From Acidobacteriota bacterium (GTDB lineage Bacteria; Acidobacteriota; Thermoanaerobaculia; Multivoradales; Multivoraceae), in contig JAPOXA010000151.1 in the NCBI GenBank assembly GCA_026707325.1, forward strand, positions 1-40,311: a stretch of 40,311 nt of DNA, given 5' to 3'. The notes below the pieces were generated by a model. It was not told where the DNA came from, made no database searches, and worked only from the letters and a program-made list of their open reading frames with translations. This document shows, one piece after another, positions 33,995 to 40,311 of the stretch (the stretch's first letter is position 1; the number at the start of each line of letters is the position of its first letter). Made by a program: the position numbers and the translations under genes.

Positions 33995-35973
33995 CACGCT
34001 GCCCCCTTGGAACGGCAACCCGGCCACTCTCTCAGGAGCACCTCGCCCGTGATCGGTGTCGGCGCTGCCTGACCAAGCTCGCGCAGAAACTGCGACGTTC
34101 CCACGGAGCGGACTCTTCCAGGGCGCCCCCCGGGCATCTGCAGCCTGTGGGCATCCTCACCGCGAAGACGAACGACGCTGGAGAGAATCAGGATCTTCCT
34201 TGTCCGCGTGAGCCCAACGTAGAGCAGGCGGCGCTGCTCTTCCAGGCTGTCGCGCCAGGAAACGCCATCCCCATCGTCTCTATCGATACGCGGCATGACA
34301 CCCGCCACAAAGCCAGCGACCACGACCATGTCGGCGGTCAACCCCTTCGACTTGTGCAGACTCATCACTCGGACGTAGTCGACGTCGGTCGGAACTTCCG
34401 GCCGACCTACTCGAGTCCGAACTTGCTCGGCGAGTCGCTCAGCGCACACTGCCTCGCCCTCCTCCACCGAGAGGCTCCGCAACACATCCTCCGCCGTCGT
34501 CCGAAGAGCCTCGAAGTCGGCGTCCCCACTTGGGAAGACAGCGTCAACCAAGGCCCTGCCCGAGACCCCCTTCAAGGCGCCAAGCCTCGCGTGCAACTGC
34601 TGCAGACGATCCCGAAGACGCCAGGACTGAGGCCATGTGACTTCTCCCTCCCGCACGCCCGCCAGGACGTCGACGACCGAGGAGCCGGTGCTGTCGCAGT
34701 GTTCCCGCACTCGCTGCCATGCGGCGCAGCCGAAAGACGTCGCCGCCGACAGTCCACACCAGCATCTGAGCGCGACGACATCCTCCGGGTCGGCAGCCAG
34801 CGTCAAGAGGGTCAGCGCCTCCTCCGCCCTCGGGTTGCCGTTCTCCCCTCTGCTGCCGTCCAGTTCCTTCTCCCGGAACAGGCTTTCCGCCGGAACGCCG
34901 GCCTCCTGCAGAGCGTCCCTTACGGGGTTGGCAAAGACGCGGTTCGGCGCGAGCACGAGGACCTTTCCGGCCTCCACCTCTCCCGCGGCTATAGACGCGC
35001 GGACGACTTCGGCGAGGCCGGCCGCTTCCTGGGGGACGGTCTGCCACTGCACGACACGCACCCACGCTTTCCTCGCCTTCCGGTAGGGCAACAACTCGCG
35101 GTCGCTTCGAACCTCATTGTGGCCGATCAGGGAGTTCGCCATCGAGAGCACCTGGTGAGGACAGCGCCAACAGGTCGCAAGACCTGCATCCTCAGCCTGC
35201 GGATGCCTCGAACCGAAGTCCCTGAGCCCTTCCGGGTGCGCATGCTTGAATGAGTAGATGGACTGATTCTCGTCACCGACTATCGTCAGCTCGGCGTCCT
35301 CGGCAAGGACATCGATCACGGATTGCTCCGCCACATTGAGATCCTGGTACTCGTCCACGACGACATGACGGAACCGGAAACGCTCGGCCGCAAGCGGGTT
35401 GTGCTCCAGGTAGCGCAATGCCTCGGGCACCAACTCACCGATCAACATCGCGTCGTGAAACCGAAGCCAATCCAGCAGAGCAGCCTGAAAGGCCCCGTCC
35501 CGGGCCTCGTCCGGGAACCCCGGGAGATCCGTCTGCCGTCGCGCCCAAGCGGCTTCGTAGGCCTTGAGGAGCTTCCTCCGCTCGCCCAGCTTGCCGAACG
35601 CAGGACCGACGTCTTCGAGAAGAAAGCGGGTTTCATAGTCCAGCAGTGGCCTGGCGGTCCGGCCCGTGGCGGCAAGGACGTCCGCTCGCTTCAGCATGCT
35701 GAAGCACAGGCTGTGGATCGTCGTGGCCCGCACTGCAGCCACACGCGGCGCGTCCAGTTCATTCAGCTCGCGCTTGAGGTCTTCAGCCGCAACTCTGGTG
35801 AACGTGGAAACGAGAATCCTCGCGGGCGACACGCCTTCCTCAAGAAGCCGCGCGATCCGACGCATAAGGGCGAACGTCTTCCCCGTTCCAGGCCCTGCGC
35901 GGACGCGGAGTCGCCGGGCCTTCGACGCAGCGATGTCGTACGCCGGTCCCTCCAGACCATCATCCCAAGCCAC
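33994..35973 (-). CDS. UvrD/PcrA-like SF1 DNA helicase, BREX-associated
   Basis: A 659-residue superfamily 1A helicase: Walker A RAGPGTGKTFALMRRI (about 25-40), motif Ia STFTRVAAEDLKREL, motif II VVVDEYQDLN (204-213), motif III GDENQSIYSF (233-242), motif V VMSLHKSKGLTADMV (about 536-550) and motif VI EEQRRLLYVGLTRTR (about 578-592). The set is complete, so it should be an active 3'-5' translocase. It is somewhat shorter than housekeeping UvrD (about 720) and carries no nuclease domain. The GTG start at 35973 has GGAGG five bases upstream and overlaps the pglX stop by 14 bases. A UvrD-type helicase between pglX and pglZ is not part of the classical BREX gene sets that I know. Confidence 0.9.
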   Translation of the reverse strand: MAWDDGLEGPAYDIAASKARRLRVRAGPGTGKTFALMRRIARLLEEGVSPARILVSTFTRVAAEDLKRELNELDAPRVAAVRATTIHSLCFSMLKRADVLAATGRTARPLLDYETRFLLEDVGPAFGKLGERRKLLKAYEAAWARRQTDLPGFPDEARDGAFQAALLDWLRFHDAMLIGELVPEALRYLEHNPLAAERFRFRHVVVDEYQDLNVAEQSVIDVLAEDAELTIVGDENQSIYSFKHAHPEGLRDFGSRHPQAEDAGLATCWRCPHQVLSMANSLIGHNEVRSDRELLPYRKARKAWVRVVQWQTVPQEAAGLAEVVRASIAAGEVEAGKVLVLAPNRVFANPVRDALQEAGVPAESLFREKELDGSRGENGNPRAEEALTLLTLAADPEDVVALRCWCGLSAATSFGCAAWQRVREHCDSTGSSVVDVLAGVREGEVTWPQSWRLRDRLQQLHARLGALKGVSGRALVDAVFPSGDADFEALRTTAEDVLRSLSVEEGEAVCAERLAEQVRTRVGRPEVPTDVDYVRVMSLHKSKGLTADMVVVAGFVAGVMPRIDRDDGDGVSWRDSLEEQRRLLYVGLTRTRKILILSSVVRLRGEDAHRLQMPGGRPGRVRSVGTSQFLRELGQAAPTPITGEVLLREWPGCRSKGAA

Positions 35974-38900
35974 GGTCTCCTCCGTTCGAAGGTACAGCCG
36001 GCACCGCAGCCTCGTCGTTTCGCGGACGCCCTAGCGCAGCCTTCTTCGCAGCCCGCGTATAGTGCAGGTCGTTCCAGCGACCACCATCGTACTCGGCTTC
36101 CGGCGACGCCTTGTAGTCGGTGCGGTCGGCCCCCGTGCCCTGGCCGGAGCATGAGTAGAACCAGGGGAAGTCATCCCTCGGCCGCAGACGCTCAGGCTCC
36201 GTGCCGCGATCCTTACCCCATTTGATGTTGGGTCTGACGCGGAGGATTCCGGCGCCCTTGCGGCCGCCGGACTGGAGTTCGGCGCGCATGAAGGGGCGGA
36301 TGTTGAGTCTCACGCCGTCGTCGAGGTTCGGCGCCCAGCCGGCGGGTTGTTCGCGAAGCGGCCGCCAGCGGATGAAGAGGTCGTGTGGCGGCTCACCCTT
36401 CAGGATAAGTTCCAACTGGTGCTGGAGGTCGAGCGCGGCAGCGAGCCGGGCGTCGGCACCTTCCTCGCCTTGGCTCTGCGCTGCCCGCTGAAGGCCTATC
36501 CACTCGCCGAGATGGCGGTAGGCGAGCGCTCCGAGTGTGCGCCGGCCCTCGTCGGCCGGCCCACACAGGCGGTGGCAGTTGACGAGGGCGTGGAAGCCGT
36601 CCTTGCGGCCGTCCCAGACGTGCCAGACGAAGGGCCGGTTGCGGAACAGCCTGCAGTGCTCGGCGAAGAACCGGTCGCGGAGCCACTCGCTTAGGGACCT
36701 CGGTGCCTTCTGGCCATTGGCGGCGGCGGCAAGGAGCTGCCGCTCTTTCCCGTCAGACCACGCTTCGGCATAGGCGGCTGAGAGCAAGGCACGCAGCCGG
36801 TCCGCCGCCGGAAGTTCTCCGGCTACGGCCTGGAGGCAAACGATGCCGTCCACGTCGGCGAAATCGTGTAGTTTTCGGCATCGCTCGACCCATTCTCGGG
36901 ATTCCGCCGCCAGTCGCATCTCCGAGTCGAGTTCGGCAGGCCAGCGGTAGCCGAGCAGGCGGGCAACCGCGACGTGGAGCACCGAAGCGTCCAGCCTGGG
37001 CGCGCCGTTGGCGGTCCACTTCGTGTCTTCGTCCCAAACGACCGAGCCGCACGGGTGGCCGTGGAAGAGCCACTGGGTCGGATCGTCGGAGTAGGGCTCG
37101 GGGAGGCCGTTCGGGTACTGTTCGGCAGCTACCTTAGTCCAGTGACCTAGATCGAATGGGACCTTCACCAGAGTGGCGTTGGTTACGTTCAGCTTCTGGT
37201 CGATCTCCCGCACGGCGCGCGCGTACTCAGGCGCGGAGCAGTAACACCATACTGACTCAAGGGGAGCATCCTCTTTCGGGAGAATCACCGCCACGTTGGA
37301 GTCGAACTTGGCCCCTGAGTACAAGGTCGCAGGCAACGTCGTCATCTGGCTGATGCCGATTCCCACTCGACCCCACGCTGCGTTGCCACGGCGGTCCGAA
37401 TCGTGAAGCCTCTCTCGTCGAACGAGAGCATCCTCGCGGAGATGGCCGTTCTCCTCATCGAAGTAGATCACTCCCGAATGCCCACCAAAGAAACTCGGCT
37501 CGTCGACACTCGTTTGCTGCAAAACCCACTCCGGCGAGATGGGATGGAGCTCCCACACCATGCGACGAAAACGGGGCGAATCTCCGTTCAGTATGCCGGC
37601 CAGACCATGGGCATGCTCGGACAGAAGAACCTGAGCGGCCTCCCCGTAATCGAGCAGCCTGATCACGGCATCGGGATTGCGTCGCTGCTGCGCCTGCGGA
37701 ATCTGCGAGACTGGCATTCCCCCACAAGTGCGCAGCAACTCCGCCTTCCGACGCGACGGAATCGGCTTCTCGCCGCCCAGCGCCGAGACGTCGATGCCGG
37801 CCATGCGCCAGTCGGCTTCGGGCCTCTCGGCAGACAACACGGCCATCGCGACGTTCACTACATGCCCGCCGATCGTTTCAAACGCGCCGGGTCCCAGCCG
37901 CGCCACGCATCGCCACGTCCGCTCGGCGAGCAGCAGCTCCCGCAACTTCCTGTAGCTGGTCAGGAACAGCCAGTTCTGAGGTGCAACGACCGCCTGAACG
38001 CCGCCGGCACCGAGCCACTGGAGGATTCTCGACACGAACATCGTCGCCAAGTCGGCTCTGGCGTCCGGATGGCTCTTGAGCGCAAAGTCCCGCAAGTTCG
38101 CGGCCTGCTTGCCGCGCGCCAGGTAGGGCACGTTCGTGACCACTAGGTCGTACTCGCCAGCCAGCAACCCGGCCGCGCGCGAAATCCCCTGCGCCGCAAC
38201 TGCCCGCTCACGCAGTTCGTCGTCAGAGTCCTCTCGGGCGATCGCCCGGCTCAGCGCGCTCTCCGCGGTCGCATAGTCGGCTTGGTACAGGCCCTTCTCG
38301 ACACTCTCCGGGTCGATCAAGGAACCCAGAACCGAGGCTTGCCCGAAGAGGTCGTGGAGGCGGTCGAGAGCGCCCTCCAGGGCCTGCTCCCTTTCCGCGA
38401 GCTTCAGCCACTCGCCCTTCGACGCGCCCACTGAAAGCCCGGTGCAAGCCACCTGAAGCGGCGGTAGCTCGACGGGGTAGCCCACCATCCTCCACGCCGC
38501 CAGCGCCAGGTTGAAGGCAGCGATCTGGGTGCAGCGCTGGTCGATCTCGAGTCCGAACAGGTTGTCCCGCAACACGGCACGGGCTGCATCCTCGACCCCG
38601 AGCCCCTCCTCTTCCATGCGCAGCCGCACCAGCAGCTCGAGACCCTCCACGAGAAAGTGGCCGCTTCCGCAGCACGGGTCCAGCACGCGAAGGTCGAGCG
38701 CCCGGCGGGGCCAACGGCGGTAGGCACCCGCCGCCGGCCGCCAAGGGCCAGTCGAGTCCTCGACTGCATCCTCGCCGTCGTCGCCGGACGGTTCGCGGAC
38801 GAACCGTAGGTACTCGAAGTCGTAGCCGTCGAGGCCATTCCGCGGTGCAATGCGCACCGCTTCCGCGAGTTCCGCTTCGCTCGCGGCACACTCGGCCAGT

Positions 38901-39634
38901 TCGGGCCGCTCCGCCAGCAGCTTGCTGGCCCGCCAGGCGCCGATCGTGTTGTGGAAGAGGAACCGCCCCATGTAGTTCTCGGTGAACAACTGGGTCACCG
39001 CCGGCAGTTCATCCGCACCGATCTTCACGCCGGAGCGATTCACCTCGTCCTTCCGATCCGCCTGCCAGAACTGGTAGGTCCAGCCGAGGGCGTCGCCCGC
39101 CATGAACACCTCTGTCGGCAGGTCCTCCACGAGCCGCTCCAACCTCTGCCGCGTCTCCGGTGCCAGTGTCACCGCCAGCGCTGGATCATCGGGCCGGAAG
39201 ATCCGTGGAAGCATCTCGGCCGCGAACCCCTCGGCAACCTGCCAGCCGTTCATTGCGCCCGTTTCCCGCGCCAGTTCCGCACACTCGTCGAGCGACACCG
39301 AGACCCGGGACCCCGACTCCACCAGCAACCCGGTCTCCGCCAGGAACCGCGCGAAGAGCATCCGGTGCCAGTGTTCGTAGGCAACCTCGTGAGCTAGCCA
39401 CCCGACCTCCTGCGCTCCGCTTTCCCGGTCCCGTGCGTCGCCCAATTGTCGGCCGTGGGCGCGAAGGCGCCGCCTCAGTCCGCGCTCGTCCGCTGACATC
39501 GACTCGTGCGGCCGCGCCGCGTCCACCGCCAGCGCCCCAAGCGCAGCCCGCGCGCCGGCTTCGCCTTGGACGCGCGCGGCGCGAACGGCATTCTCTAACT
39601 GTTTGCGGAGTTCAGGCGTGAGAGCTTGGGTCAC
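35960..39634 (-). CDS. pglX: PglX-like adenine-specific DNA methyltransferase (Eco57I-type fold)
   Basis: A 1224-residue class I methyltransferase. AdoMet motif I is LRVLDPCCGSGHFLVEGLELL (about 315-335), motif II lies near LFGLEIDQRCTQIA, and catalytic motif IV is VVTNVPYLARGKQ (NVPY at 501-504, in place of the common NPPY). The variable region after residue 700 should be target recognition, and the tail ends in the family's WNDLHYTRAAKKAAL. In BREX, PglX marks host DNA at N6-adenine of a short asymmetric site and is needed for restriction too. The GTG at 39634 has GAGGTGG six bases upstream. The size matches PglX rather than stand-alone type II enzymes, and pglZ and brxL lie in the same operon. 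A DISARM- or type IIG-related methylase is a less likely reading. Confidence 0.88.
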   Translation of the reverse strand: MTQALTPELRKQLENAVRAARVQGEAGARAALGALAVDAARPHESMSADERGLRRRLRAHGRQLGDARDRESGAQEVGWLAHEVAYEHWHRMLFARFLAETGLLVESGSRVSVSLDECAELARETGAMNGWQVAEGFAAEMLPRIFRPDDPALAVTLAPETRQRLERLVEDLPTEVFMAGDALGWTYQFWQADRKDEVNRSGVKIGADELPAVTQLFTENYMGRFLFHNTIGAWRASKLLAERPELAECAASEAELAEAVRIAPRNGLDGYDFEYLRFVREPSGDDGEDAVEDSTGPWRPAAGAYRRWPRRALDLRVLDPCCGSGHFLVEGLELLVRLRMEEEGLGVEDAARAVLRDNLFGLEIDQRCTQIAAFNLALAAWRMVGYPVELPPLQVACTGLSVGASKGEWLKLAEREQALEGALDRLHDLFGQASVLGSLIDPESVEKGLYQADYATAESALSRAIAREDSDDELRERAVAAQGISRAAGLLAGEYDLVVTNVPYLARGKQAANLRDFALKSHPDARADLATMFVSRILQWLGAGGVQAVVAPQNWLFLTSYRKLRELLLAERTWRCVARLGPGAFETIGGHVVNVAMAVLSAERPEADWRMAGIDVSALGGEKPIPSRRKAELLRTCGGMPVSQIPQAQQRRNPDAVIRLLDYGEAAQVLLSEHAHGLAGILNGDSPRFRRMVWELHPISPEWVLQQTSVDEPSFFGGHSGVIYFDEENGHLREDALVRRERLHDSDRRGNAAWGRVGIGISQMTTLPATLYSGAKFDSNVAVILPKEDAPLESVWCYCSAPEYARAVREIDQKLNVTNATLVKVPFDLGHWTKVAAEQYPNGLPEPYSDDPTQWLFHGHPCGSVVWDEDTKWTANGAPRLDASVLHVAVARLLGYRWPAELDSEMRLAAESREWVERCRKLHDFADVDGIVCLQAVAGELPAADRLRALLSAAYAEAWSDGKERQLLAAAANGQKAPRSLSEWLRDRFFAEHCRLFRNRPFVWHVWDGRKDGFHALVNCHRLCGPADEGRRTLGALAYRHLGEWIGLQRAAQSQGEEGADARLAAALDLQHQLELILKGEPPHDLFIRWRPLREQPAGWAPNLDDGVRLNIRPFMRAELQSGGRKGAGILRVRPNIKWGKDRGTEPERLRPRDDFPWFYSCSGQGTGADRTDYKASPEAEYDGGRWNDLHYTRAAKKAALGRPRNDEAAVPAVPSNGGDRGLG

Positions 39635-39649
39635 TTCAGGCCACCTCGC

Positions 39650-40282
39650 TCACAAGCGGTCGCTTAGGTCACAGGTGTCATCGGACTTCGGCCATCGCAC
39701 CGGGAACTCACGCTCACTGACTCCGCACTTCCCAGCTTCCGGCTCAAGCTCCGCCAACTTGACCCGAATCTCCTGACTCCCGCTCCGCAGGAAGTCCAGG
39801 TAGGTCACTAGGTCGTCGGGTCTGGAGGAACACGGCAGCATGACCGCGAAGTCGTTGTCATCTCCAAGCGGCACTCGCACGATTGCCGCCCACGGCTGCC
39901 CCGAGCCCGTCCAGGCGAACAGCAGGGACCCGTCCGCTATCGTGCCGCCTACACCCCAAGCGCCGCCCTCCAATGGCCGCACGGCGTGAACCCACTCGCT
40001 CAGAATGGGCCGGGCGAGCTCCTCCGCCTCCCGCTGCGAGGAGCCGACTGTCTCACGGAAGATCCGTCCGAGAACTCCGTCACCAACAAGATGCCCACTG
40101 CACGAGAGAGCGTACGAGTACCCCAAGAGCGCGAAGAGAGTCAGGTGCGCCGACTTGATCACCGAGACCGCGACCGCCACGCTCAGGTCCGCTGTCGTCT
40201 CGATGCACCAGTCCTCACCGAGCGTGCGTTCCACTTCTTCTGGCGTTCTCTTCAAGGGGTCTTCAGGTTGTTGTGTGGGCAA
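39650..40282 (-). CDS. Unrecognised protein at the head of the visible defence operon (possibly 5'-partial)
   Basis: The frame begins at a weak TTG at 40282 but is open to the window edge at 40311, so the true start may lie further right. About 210 residues are visible. It has a conserved-looking hydrophobic segment (IKSAHLTLFALLGYSYALSCSGHLVGDG, about residues 42-70) that is too polar for a plain membrane helix. An acidic central part follows, and the C-terminus is DTCDLSDRL. I recognise no domain; it does not look like BrxA, BrxB or BrxC. The stop is 15 bases before the pglX start, with pglX's Shine-Dalgarno in the gap, so it is co-transcribed with the methyltransferase. Confidence 0.7.
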   Translation of the reverse strand: MPTQQPEDPLKRTPEEVERTLGEDWCIETTADLSVAVAVSVIKSAHLTLFALLGYSYALSCSGHLVGDGVLGRIFRETVGSSQREAEELARPILSEWVHAVRPLEGGAWGVGGTIADGSLLFAWTGSGQPWAAIVRVPLGDDNDFAVMLPCSSRPDDLVTYLDFLRSGSQEIRVKLAELEPEAGKCGVSEREFPVRWPKSDDTCDLSDRL

Positions 40283-40311
40283 GGGCGTCGTGGGTGGCCG
40301 CCTATCGGCCT

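Noticed and set aside
35960..39634. Phase-variable G tract in pglX, as known for some Pgl systems
   Set aside because: No long homopolymer run was seen in the gene.
25502..40311. DISARM or type I restriction-modification as the identity of the island
   Set aside because: No DrmA/DrmB/DrmC proteins and no HsdR/HsdS are seen, whereas PglZ and BrxL are specific BREX markers.
1..40311. CRISPR arrays, tRNA or rRNA genes, insertion sequences
   Set aside because: None was seen: no regularly spaced direct repeats, no cloverleaf or rRNA signatures, and no transposase or integrase motifs.

Overview
The window is GC-rich and gene-dense. It most likely comes from a member of the Acidobacteriota. The best evidence is a tandem pair of very large secreted proteins ending in the VWFA-related domain described for Acidobacteria. 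Supporting evidence is a TonB-dependent receptor with an N-terminal carboxypeptidase-regulatory-like domain, a PSD1/DUF1501 pair and a CRTAC1 (FG-GAP/ASPIC-UnbV) protein. This is inferred from gene content; no rRNA or tRNA gene is present to confirm it.

Left part (1-25487), ordinary chromosome with mostly exported proteins. A 5'-truncated Uma2-type nuclease gene is followed by a consensus-like sigma-70 promoter. Next comes a TonB-dependent receptor gene broken by an apparent one-base frameshift at a G4 run. A hairpin separates this from a CRTAC1 protein and a TPR lipoprotein joined by an ATGA overlap. A convergent purU gene follows, with a long, nearly perfect inverted repeat lying between the two stop codons. 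A forward operon then carries a cytochrome-type PSD1 protein, a Tat-exported DUF1501 protein and two VWFA paralogues. Two reverse genes (fumarylacetoacetate hydrolase family and a PQQ-type beta-propeller dehydrogenase) share a four-base overlap. Divergent from these are an M20 peptidase and a carboxylesterase lipoprotein.

Right part (25502-40311), a defence island. All nine genes read on the minus strand with tiny gaps or overlaps, so they look like one operon running from beyond the right edge down to 25502. In transcription order they are: an unrecognised protein; a PglX-like adenine-specific DNA methyltransferase; a UvrD/PcrA-like SF1 helicase; a 97-residue orphan; PglZ; BrxL; a RecQ-like helicase fused to a ComF-like phosphoribosyltransferase domain; a DprA-like protein; and an HNH nuclease. 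PglX, PglZ and BrxL identify a BREX-family anti-phage system. The ATPase BrxC and the small proteins BrxA and BrxB are not in the window and may lie to the right.

The unusual part is what has been added to this core: the UvrD helicase with its coupled orphan, and the RecQ-ComF/DprA/HNH tail. A phosphoribosyltransferase domain beside a DprA homologue resembles the ShosTA toxin-antitoxin pair, here with the phosphoribosyltransferase fused to a helicase. My main proposal is that a BREX core is built together with a ShosTA-like second-line module. That is inference; the individual domain calls rest on motifs visible in the sequence.
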